From: Cyrtodaria siliqua
Taxonomy: Eukaryota > Mollusca > Bivalvia > Adapedonta > Hiatellidae
Reading direction: 5' to 3'
Length of the DNA: 64,000 nucleotides
NCBI GenBank assembly: GCA_037043455.1
Contig: JAWPHD010007141.1
Location: 1 to 64,000 of the forward strand
How positions within the stretch are numbered: the first letter of the stretch is position 1; each line of letters begins with the position of its first letter. The notes below the pieces were generated by a model that was not told the origin of the DNA, did not search any database, and saw nothing but the letters and a program-made list of their open reading frames with translations. The position numbers and the translations under genes were made by a program. Shown here piece after piece: positions 46,466 through 59,089 of the stretch.

Positions 46466-48310
46466 GTTTTAATGGTAAGATAATATATGGGTTACAAACT
46501 TCCCTGAAACATTCTTCAGTATAATTACACTCGCAGTCGGACTGGCAATAAAATAAAATCAGGATTTTATTAAATTTTATTTTGATTTTAATTTGGACAA
46601 CATTAGGGCAGACTCTCCCGTAAACCAACAAATAAAAAACTACGGCCTAACCCGCCAAATAATGACTACATTACACTTTAAAACCGTTTATCAAAACTCG
46701 ATCTATTCAGGTGTTTGGTCATATAATATGTGCCAGTTAAAAGTATAGGTTCATTCACAATAGGACTGTCATTGATGGAAACAATATCGATGAATCATCG
46801 TTCTTTTCAGATGATCGATATATGGATATAATTTTTCAGAAATTGATTCAAACAGAAAAATGTACAGTATAAATAAACACATTTCTATTTTGGGGTTTCC
46901 TTACCATGCTCACGAAAACTAGTTAAACCGGAAATAGGTCGCTGTGAAGTGTTTTTCCCTATCCGACAGGCGTGTAGGCACGGATGGTATCCGTTGTCTT
47001 GTAAGTTTCTTTTCTGTTTTTTTAATGAACTTATCTCAAAACGAGTTTTAATAAAAACAAAACGTTTAACCTGAATTGAAACAACGATTGCTTTGCTGAC
47101 ACAAGCAAATACTTTTTTGTAAAAAAGTGTAATTTATTTCTGTTTTGACTAATTAATAATTTTAAATGCCTAGTGTTAGGAAGAAAATATCAAGCAAACT
47201 ACCATAGATATACTGATAAAAATAAGTTTACCAAGTAAATAACATATAAATCCCGTGGACCAGATTCTAGGATATGTATAGAAGCGGTCATGGGCAATAT
47301 AACTTACATACTTATCAGTTATATTAAGGGAACAACTCTCAAAAGAAATATGCGGAAACAATAGCAATATGTGGTAATCTACATGTTTTACAGAAATTAT
47401 AATTGCACTCTTACTTCAATGTAAAGGAAGGTAATTTCACAAAAATGGTAAAAATTGGTTCCCTATATCTTTATAATGGCAAGGAAAGTGTCGATTGTTT
47501 TAATAAAAAGCGGTTTTTATAACTTGATAACAGTTACTTTGTAATGTTTAATCTTGCTCTTTACCTTATTTGTATTTTCAAATGTGAAATAGTATGTTCA
47601 CCTAAATGGGAGATAACACTGATACTTACATTGGAATACAAAACGTAGGTGAAAAAGAAGATCAACCCAAGTCATGCCGATGATTTAAAATACTTCACAA
47701 TATAAAATTACATTACATTTATTTCAGCTAGATCTTCATAAGGGCTTGCTAAACTTTATTTTTTCAGTATATATAGATTTGTTTCAAACAGTACATGTAT
47801 ATCTGATATGTTACAACACCCATTTAAAAGCAGTGCATACATGTTTCATCGTTTTTCCTTCAGTATATCAATATGGTCGATACGCTTCACATCCTATCAA
47901 TGACAGCCCTAATTCACCGTTTCTTAACATACCCATGAGGCCAAATACAATTATGTGCATGGCTCCAGTTTCCCGACCCCATCCGGGGCACGAGCATTTT
48001 TGAACCCGGGGCTTCATTTGAACAAAATTGATAGTCTAGCCATTGGCGGTCATTTTAAAAAAAAATGTCAAAATCTGTCCAGCGGTTCTTGACAAGACTT
48101 TTTAAGGTGTCGACGATGTTTGGTAATGGCGGCAATCTTGGATGTCGCGCAGACCTAATTTTAGCAAATCTAAAAAGTATTCATCTACGGATCATCCGTG
48201 CGAAGTTGTATTTATCACACACCTACATGAGAAACACAGTCCTTCGGGGGCAGAAGCTCAACCTTCGAGGCCTTGTCTGTCTACTGGGAAACTAATTTGA
48301 AAGGCATAAT
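46466..48310. other. Non-coding, nothing firm
   Basis: 46640-46735 is an inverted relative of 395-485. No exon or RNA gene recognised. Confidence 0.4.
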
Positions 48311-48414
48311 TGTCAATCTCATTAAAATCAAATCCTAATTACGCCTTGATACTCTCCGCTTCTAGTGTAGAGTATCGTAGCGTGATAAAGGGTCTGATTT
48401 GAATGAGATTGACA
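48311..48414. mobile_element. 104-bp MITE-like element
   Basis: TGTCAATCTCATTAAAATCA (48311) and TGATTTGAATGAGATTGACA (ending 48414) are inverted ends, flanked on both sides by TAAT. A partial copy is at 3011. Confidence 0.8.
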
Positions 48415-49640
48415 TAATTGTCTAACAGATACATGTAATATATACCGGGTAATGAAATTTGAAATTTAATAAAGACATAAATAAGCTTACATACAAAACT
48501 GTAGCCTATTTTTTAAAAAAAGGGGCCATAATTATGTTAAAAAAATTGCAAGAGTTGTAGAACCTGACTGTATGATGTTGTCTAATGATGCTGAATACAT
48601 TTGTAAAGTTTCATATATATGAAGTTGTTTCGGAGATACAAGCTTATATCATACAAGATACAAATAATAACAAAGTTTGAAAACTCTAGTGCATGCAGTT
48701 CCTGAGAAATTGACCTGAATGAAAAGCTTTAAGCCAGTTTAAGGTAAAACTATTAAGTTACAGTATCAGCCCTTTGCTTGAAAATCTGCATTTTTTATGT
48801 ATTTTAAAATTTGAATGCACTACAGTACAGTACACAAAACATAACCAAAGTTTTAAAGGTGTACTGGTCGGGGGCCACTTCCCGTCACTTATATAAACAT
48901 AAACTAATTTTTCAGACACATCTATGTATCTTGACAATTGTTGCTCTACTTTCTATTAGAGTATCTCTTCCTGGAAATTTGACATCAAACCATTTGGTTT
49001 TATATCAATTATCTAAGTGGCACGTGACCTTTGTATAAATAGACTAAAACTGAGAAATCATTTTGTTTACATGCCCAGTTTCCGTCATGTTTTTTATCAA
49101 GTGATAGATTCAACTAGGTCATGATACAGTAAAATGTTATGAATTAAAAATATGTTTGCAAGTCTATTTAAAAGTCCATTGAAAGAATTTATGTTTGCAT
49201 TGTTCCACCATTCACCACGATCGTTATAACAATGCGCCTGGACACGTCTATGTAATACTTTTCAAGACGTCAATTTACGCTATAACAATGGGTAATTCTT
49301 TGTAGATCAAACAGTTGCCTCTCTTTGGTAAAAATATATTATCACGGTATATTTTAACTGCGTCCGCTGTGTGATAAATAGGACGTTATAATAATTTTAA
49401 TTTCTTTTATAATTTATGATGCGGCAGTATGCGAGTGCATCCTCAACGCCATATAAGGAAGTAAGCAAACTTTTCGGAGAAAGCCCTTTCATTTTTGCAA
49501 CGCTTATTTATATTGTGATTGTTTCTTCTGTTAAAAATCTTCAATGATAAACGACTGTCAATAAATAACATTGTGTAAGTAATTTGCAGTGTAAAAACAG
49601 TTTTTAAATGAGAATGACTAAAACTGGTCTTGGACGGAAA
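48415..49640. other. Non-coding, nothing recognised
   Basis: AT-rich; no supported feature. Confidence 0.4.
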
Positions 49641-50870
49641 CTGGCCCCTATCAAGTAGTGCATACTGTTTGTGGGAAACAAGAGGTCAATGACCTTGAAG
49701 TTCTACTGGCAGGATCTGAAAGCTAGATCAGCATTCCTGTGAAGTTTCATGAAAATCTGTCAAGTAGTTTCAGAGTAGTCGTTACAAGTTTTATAAATAA
49801 CTCTACGTAACCAAAGATGGCCGCTGGCAACGATATTTAACGTCGAATCAAAATAATTTTTAACAAGGACCAACATCATGTCATGCTGATCAATTTAGAA
49901 AAAAGTCCCATATCAATATCACTTATAATTTTCAAGAAGTAGTCGCTACAAACTTGTGTTTTAAAAAACATATTTTTAGCTTTGGCGACCATCTTGGATT
50001 TTGCATAAATACGAATTTTTGCTGGGATCAACTAGTAGTTTCAGAGGAGTAGTCGCTAAAAAAAAAAGTTTACGGACGGCAAAAGATCAGCAAAGCTAAA
50101 AGCAAGTGAGATAATTCAGTTTCATCGGCTTATTGAATATGTACATGTAAGTAAAAATAGCTATTTTAGAAATGTTTGTTCTCCCATGTTTACAAGCCAA
50201 ACACAACATTGGACAGTTTTGCTGATGTTTAAGTATTTCATTTATATAAAAAAAAACATGTATGTACAGCTCAGTATGTGCGCTAGGATCTCCACCAGGA
50301 CGTGAACCTGGATCTCTTTTCTCGAAAGAAAAGCATGCTTGCTTGCACTATAGAGAGGTGTCTCTAACCGCACAACCAAGTATACAACAAAAGGGCCTGT
50401 ATCGCTCTACTGGCTATATAGTGTCTTTGCTGGGGAACACGACAACATATGCAACTAGGCTCGGTACTAATCATTCCTGCCAAGTTTCAAAGAAATCAAG
50501 GAACAAGAGGTCAGTGACCATAAAGCTCTACTGATAGGTTTTGATAGCTAGATCAGCATTCCTGTGAAGTTTCATGAACATCTGTCTAGTAGTTTCAGAG
50601 GAGTAGTCGCTTCAACTTTTACTATATAACTCTATGTAAACAAAGATGTCCGCTGGCGGCCATGTTTAATGTCAATTCAAAATAATTTTCGACAAACATC
50701 AACATCATGTCATGCTGATAATTTTAGAAAAAGTCCCATACCAATATCACTTATAATTTTCACTAAGTAGTCGCTACAAACTTTATTTTAAAAACTCTAT
50801 GTGAAGAAAGATGTCCGCTGGCAGCCATGTTTAACGTTGAATCAAAATCTCAAACATCACATGGAAAAAG
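49641..50870. repeat. Dispersed repeat, two direct copies plus a tRNA-like insert
   Basis: AGATCAGCATTCCTGTGAAG, TAGTTTCAGAG and ACATCATGTCATGCTGAT occur in the same order in 49680-50060 and 50510-50830. Between them 50275-50400 has a tRNA-like segment (AGGACGTGAACCTGGATCTC, CTAACCGCACAACC). Confidence 0.7.
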
Positions 50871-52280
50871 ACAAATGGAACAAATTGTCGCATCAAATTC
50901 GGGGGAAATCCATTTACACCATTTCGGTTTGTAATGAAAATATATTGATTTGTATTTGATTTTAATCTCAAGTAAATTTTTTCAGATCCATTTATTCGCG
51001 ATTAAAACATATAAAATGAGAAAATATCAAATTATTCGAAAATCACATGAAACAAAACAAACGAGATTGTTAGGTCGGTAAACTTCCGGTTCGCTTTCGC
51101 TTCGCGGACGAATTTCGATAATTATTCGAAGAATTGGCATCTGAAAAAGATAAATAACAGATGAAAAAAACTACATACCAGTTAGATTTAGGCATAAACC
51201 GTGCCAATAATTTCCAACACAGAAAAATAAGCTTGCTGATTTATTTATGTGAAGTCTACATGTATAACGAAAGTGAAAGTAGGAAAAAACTTCTGTTTGA
51301 CCTAATGCATCTTTCTTTTTTATCTGGTGTAGTAAAACTAAAACTAGAAAAGCATTTTGTTCGACCTAATGCATTTTTTTATCTGACTGGGGAGTGCCCT
51401 TTTGTAATTACTGCACTAGGAGCATCATGTACGTCTAATTCCATAGAGTCTACCAATATTTAATATTACCTTGTTGGCATCCGGTTCATCTAATTCCCTA
51501 CCCCATGTTCATCAGTGATGTCTTATCCTCGGGGTATCCCCGTCGACACCCCACTCCCGCTCTCCCACCGGTGGAGGAAAACACTGATATGTGCTCCATA
51601 ATGGTAACAACCTACAGCTCTGATCCTTTCTGATTTAAGGCATTAATTATTCCAATGATATCATCTTAACTATTATTACAAAAAAGTAATTGAAAAGTAT
51701 TCAACTTAGCGCGCGGTCTAAAAAAAAAGGCATGTTGACATAGCTTAATTTTGGGGCAAGTGACTTTTGAATTGGGGCAAGTGACATTTTGGGCAGGGCA
51801 AGTCGATTTTCAAAATATATCCAGACCCTGTAAATGTCTGGGGAGTTGAATAAAGTAATTCCAAACATTAAATAAAAAAATCCAGGGGGATGATTTTAGC
51901 CAGTTTCCAGAGGGGATGGGGAGTGATAGACTTGGGCTAAGGAAGGAATTTCCAAGAGGGGTCTTTATGAAAACAAAATTCCTTGGGTGCTGGGAAAGGA
52001 TTTTAATACACCCGCCCCCGCACCCTGGTGTGTGATGACATCGACAGCAGATTACAAAGTGATCCCAATAATGCAGGAGACACAACTATTAAAGCAACAT
52101 TATCAAAATGACCACCCCACCCCCGCTGGAATATCCGCCTCTTCACACCGCAGAAACTTATCCCTTATTTTTGAGAAAAAATTCTACGGAGGGTATTTTG
52201 TGGATTTTCCAGTGGGGAGTCTGAAGGAATGTTTTTCCTCGGAGTTTTTTCTACAGGAAAAATCCAGTATATATATTTAT
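50871..52280. other. Non-coding, nothing recognised
   Basis: Contains a 100-codon ORF at 51161-51463 without a recognisable domain or splice context. Confidence 0.4.
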
Positions 52281-52299
52281 AGGGTGTGTGGGTAAGGAA

Positions 52300-52630
52300 G
52301 GTGAAGTAAACCAAGGGGAAAAGTGCGGCCGGTACGGGACTTGAACGGCGCTTACAGGGCGAGTGCTCTACCAACTAACCGGGCCACCGGGTACCCAGTA
52401 TCACCACACTCCTCCCCCTTTTAACTTTTAAGAGCTAACCCAGCTCCTCCGGTCTTTCAGACCCTCGGTGCCGCTATCCCACATCCACCGAATTATCCTC
52501 GTCGCCAATGAAGTAAACCAAGGGAAAAGAGCAACCGGTACGGGACTCGAACCCGGGACCCCTCGCTTACAGGGCGAGTGCTCTTCCAACTGAGCTAACC
52601 GGGCCACCGGATACACAGTATCACCACAAA
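52300..52630 (-). repeat. Two tandem tRNA-Thr-derived repeat units, ~220 bp apart
   Basis: Both units share AAGTAAACCAAGGG, the tRNA-like core GCTTACAGGGCGAGTGCTC and GGGCCACCGG. The first (52324-52385) has lost part of the T arm. Likely a SINE-type dimer. Confidence 0.75.
52533..52604 (-). pseudogene. tRNA-Thr(TGT)-like sequence
   Basis: On the minus strand the 72-nt cloverleaf has D stem GCTC/GAGC and anticodon stem CTCGC/GCGAG around CCTGTAA. Box A (TAGCTCAGTTGG) and box B (GGTTCGAGTCC) are both intact. Position 33 is C rather than the near-universal U, and the outer acceptor stem pairs poorly, so I treat it as a tRNA-derived repeat head, not a working tRNA. Confidence 0.65.
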
Positions 52631-53837
52631 GGTTTTTTAGATTTAGGGAGGTGAGGGGTAAGAGTGAGGCGGCGGAGAATACTGCAGAATGGCAGGGCAG
52701 TATACTTCAATATTTCCGGCGGGGGAAGGCGGGCGGTGGGGTAAAAGAAACGGTTATCCTGTAGGGGGATATTTGAAGAGAAAAAAATAAATTATATATA
52801 AAACATTAAATGCAGTACATAGTAAAAACATTAAAATTAAAAAATTAAATGGAGTGTCAGACATGTTTTCAAATTTCAGAAATGACAAATACCTCTTGCT
52901 CTTCGTGGAAAATTGGCGGTAAAACAAAACATTCGCTTTCCGACTCTCGTCGGCAACTCACAAATTATTTCCCTCCACACATCATCTAGACTCGATAAAT
53001 GACAATAAAAGTTCAAATATGTCCGTTTTAGTAGAAGGCAGTACATTTACTGCCACACCGTTTAAATATTTTTAATATCTTGTCAAATCACTCGAAGTTT
53101 CATTGACAGAAAACATTCATTGGTAAAAAAATATATACATACCTCAGTAGACAGCACATTTATGCACTAAGATATATTTTCACAGCGTCAAACAGCAGAT
53201 GTTTTTGAAGTCAAAGAATTGTTACAGTGGCAGATCCTCGTATTTTGGTCAGTTGTTAACGATAAGGCACTTTAAATCTTTGCACAACGGCCGTTGTGCA
53301 AAATCCCGTTTTTTTCCTATGGCCTGGAACGTGACGTTGTGTGGAGGAAGACACGAACGATAACTCTACGTCACGTGATGGGACTAGGGGTACTCATAAA
53401 CATTAAAATACAAAGCGTTGACAGTAGGGGTACCCATAAACGTTAAAATACTCAAATCAACACAGTTAATACACAAATACAAGTCGATCATGGTGGTCGT
53501 GCTTTTGGTTTCAAATTAAAAGTCAGGAGAGCTTTCGGTTGGTTAGAAATTGAGCTAAACATACATTTTAACCAGACAGTATAAGTTCAAAATAAAACTA
53601 AGCTCGGTCAAAGTGACCTGGTATTAGAATATATGTATAGTATTCATTGTCTAGATGTATTTTACGACAGTTTGGGCCACACTTAAGATATCTTAGTTTG
53701 CTCATACCAGACCTTAGATTTTTATGATGGCTAGGTAGAAAAATTCGTTTTATGTCAGATGATTTTGTGATTTTAATGTAAAGTTAACTGTTTGTTGGTT
53801 TACTTAAAACACTACATTAAGTACTTAATCTTAACTT
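52631..53837. other. Non-coding, nothing recognised
   Basis: No ORF, RNA gene or clear repeat except a short AGGGGTACCCATAAACGTTA repeat near 53405-53440, also found near 43020. Confidence 0.4.
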
Positions 53838-54470
53838 TGACCCTATCATTTTGCAACGTACTGCATGCTTGGTGGTGGACCCTTTTACAGTTCGCCACTA
53901 TGCTTTCCTTTTTAATTGTACGATGACCGGACAGGCTGTGGACCCTGTGATGACGCCTACCTTAAGCCCATTGGGACGGTGGCGTTTGATGTTTGTCCAT
54001 GATCTTTCTTGTCGTGCCCTTAATGGTTTATTCTCTTACTGCTCTGGCTTCTGCAAAGTCATTGAGTACCTTCATTGTGGCTTTCTAGGCTATTGTTTTT
54101 TTGTATTATATTTACACGAGCATATTTGTGTTTTACTTATATTGCCTATTGATGCTGCCTTGTTGGTTAGAGATTAGATCATGGCGGGGATTTCTTTATT
54201 TACACTGTCCTGTTTTAATGGGATGACAGTAGGGTAAGTGTGAGGTTTGGTGCACCCTAGAACCGGTTTAAACCCCCAGTGGCCTACTTTGCCACTGACC
54301 GTTCCAAGGCGGTAGCCCTATTGTCAACCCTTTTGTGTTTGTGATGTCGTTTGCATTTTTTATTACTTTTGTCTTTTCGTTTGTCTGTTTGCGTGTTTGT
54401 TTTTGTGTTTTGTGGTTGACTGTCGTCCTTGAATGCTTCTTTCCCTGTCCGATATTTTTATCCTTTTTTT
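53838..54470 (+). mobile_element. Retroelement 3' fragment (dispersed family, copy 4, longest)
   Basis: Begins with the codons for DPIILQRTACLVVDP (at copy 3 a base change makes a stop before QRT) and runs to TTGAATGCTTCTTTCCCTGT. It contains all blocks found in the copies at 6908, 29145 and 38446. No catalytic domain. Confidence 0.65.
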
Positions 54471-55125
54471 GTACATACAATTCCTATCTAAAGCAATTGA
54501 TAAATATTAAGGGACCTTGGAAAATGCGGATCCGACAGGATCCGACTATTAATCATATTTTTACTGAAAAAGATGTTTGGAGTCGGGCAGACATTTTTGG
54601 ACAGGTGGCCTTCGTGCAAACAAACATGTTTTTTATTATGAGAGACCATACTCTATATATTGCTTAATTTAACATAAACCAACTTGCATATATTCAAATA
54701 TAGTTGTGGTAAAATTTGGAAAATACATTTATGTCGTTATACTACCACAGGTTTAACTATATTATTGGTTTATTATAGCTTTGTTTGTTGATCTGTTCAA
54801 ACAATTATAAAATACGATTTGCAGAATATACAGAAAAGCTACGATAGAAAATAGTTAGATGTACTTAAGACACTATTATGACACTATTGTTTGATTCATA
54901 GTACGCTTCTATTTACATTTAAGCATTGGGTTTTGCTCAAATAAAAACATAATATGACATTATCGAACAAATTAACTTATTGTTTATATATCAACTCAAA
55001 GATTATCACAGAAAATAAAAAAATAATTACAAACTCCGTCGTGAGTGCTTTAATTGTTCATAATAGTTGAGAAAGAGTTATGTAACCTATTTCTCTACTA
55101 TTGGCAAGACAAGATAATAAATAGG

Positions 55126-55509
55126 CGTCTACCAAGACCCAGGGTGTTTCTAGACTGGGAAAACCCATTCGAGTATTTAAATGAGGTTGAACTTTTGAAA
55201 GGTATATATTTTGTAGGGACACAATCGTGTTTATTGTTAATATGGTCGACGACAACGTGCGGCGTACAACTGAACGGTCCCTCCCTGTTCCCCAGTGATG
55301 GTTATGTGTGCATTTTTGCGGTATGTGGCCACGCAGCGACATGAGCTGACTGTTGCGGACAGCTTAAAACTTTCTTATTCAACAGTAAACAGATGTTGTC
55401 GTGTTATGAGAGACTTGCTGTCGTCAGAACGCATGACAAGGAGATTTATTTTATTTTCAACAGGCCAAGAAGCTATAGACATGAAACAGCGGTTCAGCAG
55501 CATTGCAGG
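55126..55509 (+). pseudogene. PIF/Harbinger transposase fragment, frameshifted
   Basis: Three successive frames give a collinear HARBI1-like N-terminal region: RPRVFLDWENPFEYLNEVEL, then RYIFCRDTIVFIVNMV...ERSLPVP, then MCAFLRYVATQRHELTVADS and LSYSTVNRCC...FPTGQEAID-like sequence. Two frameshifts separate them and no DDE catalytic region follows, so it is dead. A GTAAAG after SIAG could be an old intron donor. Confidence 0.7.
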
Positions 55510-55849
55510 TAAAGTATCTTCAAGTACGTCTGTAAATGTAAATACAAACCGTTTCTTTGCTTAGCATAGTTAATGTTAGTACGACCAAATAAAGAGTTTA
55601 TGCAGTATACTAATTACCGTAACGGTAAAGAGAGATGAGTCCGTATGTCATTTGACGGTCTATTTCAATATTGTATAGGGGTCTTTAAGGATACAAAACT
55701 GTTGTAGTTGGACACCACCATTTAAATCAATAATCCATGGGATTGTGGATTAAAACAACATCAATGATAAAATTATAACCACATATAACCACCAAAAAGA
55801 CACATTATCAAGCAGCACAGTTCGTCGGAAGATAATGTAAACAGGGCGG

Positions 55850-55985
55850 TCCCGTTTATCGGAGTCTTTTCTAGCATGTTAAAGAACCATAGGAATATAT
55901 TCGATAGTAAAAGTTTAGGACAGGTTTCTATGTATCCTTCACATCTTTCTGTGGTGATTCTAAATAACCTTTAGCGTGATGATCG
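55850..55985 (-). mobile_element. Inverted relative of the SINE-like core at 35640-35790
   Basis: Reading on the minus strand, GTTATTTAGAATCACCACAG, AAGGATACATAGAAACCTG and CCTATGGTTCTTTAACATGC follow the same order as in the element at 35608. Confidence 0.65.
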
Positions 55986-56118
55986 TAGGGTAGGAGCTGG
56001 GAGCCAATGTTCCGAGTGTGATATGCTTTTGTCCCCTCCCCCTCCAATTATTCGAGAAAAATATGGTTTTACCCTATATAATGTTTTATGTTTTGGAGAA
56101 ATAAATTGAGCATGAATA

Positions 56119-59083
56119 TATGGAACGCCATGACTGTCTTATGATGTTGCCGATTAATATATGCAGTGCATTTCCCTTTATATGTGGTAGATCTTTCATG
56201 ATATGCAGTGCATTTTTAATTATATGTGGTAAATAAATCTTTATATGTGGTAGAAAAGGATTTATATGCAGTAGATTAATCATTATATGCGATAGATAAG
56301 TCATTGTATGCAGTAGATAAACCATTATATGCGGTCCAGTTATCGTTATATGTGGTGCATGTATTACTATATGCAGTAGTTTATCTAATATATGAGGTCC
56401 TTTGAAGTACGTTTGTATTTATATGCAGTGATTCTGTTGACTTTATATGTGGTACATATTCTAATATACGTGGTCGATACGTCTTTATATTCGGTGGTTT
56501 CAATTGCATTATATTCGGTACAAACGGCTTTATACGTGGTGCATTTCTTATGATATGCAGTGCATTTTCTATAATATGCGGTGGTTTTTTCATTATGATG
56601 ATGAGATCAATCGGAACACTCTTTTTTTAAGATGTTACGATTTTATCGGAAATTAACTAGACTGCTTCACTGCGTATGTCCCGTTTCACTCAAACAATGC
56701 GACAGTCAAAAACCGATTTCATCGGCCGAAAAAAATCGCTCACGTAAAGTGCATTCAACTGCGATCATGGTCAAGCATCTAATCTGATCTATGTTCTATA
56801 AAAAGATATGGCAAGTTGGGCTTTTTCTATTATTGATTACACAATGCACGCGCGTGACATACATAAATAGAGGATAGTTGTTAATTTGGAGTGAATAAAT
56901 AGAGAATATTTGTTTCGTTGGACATGTTGGAGTGAATATGGATTTAATCCACTATTTCGCTGGAAAGTATATAATAAATGCATACATTACAATTACTGAG
57001 GAAGTGTACGCGCTAAATACACAATCACTCTTATTCCCAAGGACAGTCCCCCATGTTGGTACGTACCATACCACGTTCTGTACCCGGTGTCCTTATAAGG
57101 AAAGAATGGGGTGGTGGCTTCCGGGGGTGGGTTTGTGAACAAAATACATCCACACACCCCGCCCCACAAAGGGATGTATTTTCCTGGTTTTGTGAGAATG
57201 TGGTAAGGGGTGTTGTTTTTCTTGCGAGGGCAGCGGTGAGCATGTGATGGTGGTGTGTGTTTGGGTTGTGGGGGTGCTACACAAATTCTATGACGGAATG
57301 GGGGGTTAACGAATAAAAACGAACGGGGTATGGTGGCTGGAGATTTTTCCATTTTTCCCCCCATACATTGTTTTATTAGGAGGTGCTAAGCCACGTATTT
57401 TAAGGTGATGTATTTTTTTTTTTTAATCTAGTGGGTAGTCCGTACATTTTCTTGAGGTAAACGCTTTTTAGACTGCTTTATGGAGAGGATGTAGGAAATG
57501 GATTTCCGGCGATCTAGGGTTGTATTTTGGACATATTTCCAGGTGGTTCCGTGGCAGGGTCTGAAGGTTTTAAACGCTTTACTTTTCTAGTGTATATATA
57601 TATCATTTTGCTGTTGTTGTTTTAAACTAGGGGAGCTTTATGGGCTTAAAAATACATTTCTTAAAGCGGGGGCATGGATGGTGAGTACGGAGATTATCTG
57701 GAATAGCCCATTCCCGCCTAACAGAAATCCGTTTCTGTCTAATCCCCGCGTTATGCCACACCGCACCTCCCAACATTATTCTGAACATTATTACAAACAG
57801 TCCACTATCGGGATATTTTTCAACAAAACCTTCCATCCCCACCCCAGCCCCCTTACACCCATTTTCCTCGCCCCCTTCGATTTTAATGCACTTTTACAAA
57901 TGTCCTATCAAGGAAAAAGTAGTAGGATATCAGTAATTAATGAAGGAATACACGCAAAACAATTATGCACCTATCAATAATTTCCCCCGCCGGGGTAAGA
58001 GTAGGGTAGCAACAGGCTCACCCAAAGAAAATCGATTTATTGTTCTATCCCCTCCCTAAGAGATCATTTTCAGAGTAATCCCCAGTGTTGGTATTATACC
58101 AGTTCTGTCTGAAGTCCCTACCCCAGTGTCAACGTTGTTGGTCTAATTCAACTTTTCCACGCAATATTTGTGGAAGGAAAATATGTTGAAGGGGATGGTG
58201 GTTGGGAAGCGGGGTTCCAGGATGGTTGGAGTATTTTTCGAGATTTTCCAAGGGACTGGTGTGTTATCAAAACATATGCCATTTTCTAACGCCGATCTAG
58301 TCAACGTGTCTATGTTTGACCTAATTGTATTCAACAGTTCGTCTTTTTTTATATTATTAAAATGAATCCAGTCTTGGTTTGGACTGAAAAAAGTAAGACA
58401 GTTTTTGTTCTATTTATAAAACTGGAAATCCTCTAATTACGTAAAGCATGTGTATACACTGGCCAATCGCTGTGGGTCTAAATAATCGATAATGACAGCG
58501 TTCTATGTGCAATGCAGTCGTTTATTTTAAACGCTGGGTAGCAGTCTAAATCGTAACATCTTTAAAAACGAGTGTTCCGATTGATCTCATCATCATAATG
58601 AAAAAACCACCGCATATAATAGAAAATGCACTGCATATCATAAGAAATGCACCACGTATAAAGCCGTTTGTACCGAATATAATGCAATTGAAACCACCGA
58701 ATATAAAGACGTATCCACCACGTATATTAGAATATGTACCACATATAAAGTCAACAGAATCACTGCATATAAATACAAACGTACTTCATATAATGTTCAA
58801 AGGACCTCATATATTAGATAAACTACTGCATATAGTAATACATGCACCACATATAACGATAACTGGACCGCATATAATGGTTTATCTACTGCATACAATG
58901 ACTTATCTATCGCATATAATGATTAATCTACTGCATATAAATCCTTTTCTACCACATATAAAGATTTATTTACCACATATAATTAAAAATGCACTGCATA
59001 TCATGAAAGATCTACCACATATAAAGGGAAATGCACTGCATATATTAATCGGCAACATCATAAGACAGTCATGGCGTTCCATA
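56119..59083. mobile_element. Foldback-type element with ~530-bp inverted arms of 21-bp repeats
   Basis: The left arm (56119-56643) and right arm (58548-59083) are near-perfect reverse complements; the right has 11 extra bases. TGAATA directly flanks both ends (56113-56118 and 59084-59089), a candidate target duplication. The arms consist mostly of ~21 diverged 21-bp repeats around a CCACATATAA/CTGCATATAA core. Because 21 bp is seven codons, one strand of each arm is open (up to 162 codons, HI-rich), which I do not regard as coding. The ~1.9-kb centre has G-rich and C-rich patches and no recognisable transposase. Confidence 0.85.
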
Positions 59084-59089
59084 TGAATA

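Noticed and set aside
58598..59086. 162-codon HI-rich ORF (and its inverted partner at 56381-56593)
   Set aside because: Both come from 21-bp repeats in the arms of the foldback element; the two arms give the same peptide because they are inverted copies.
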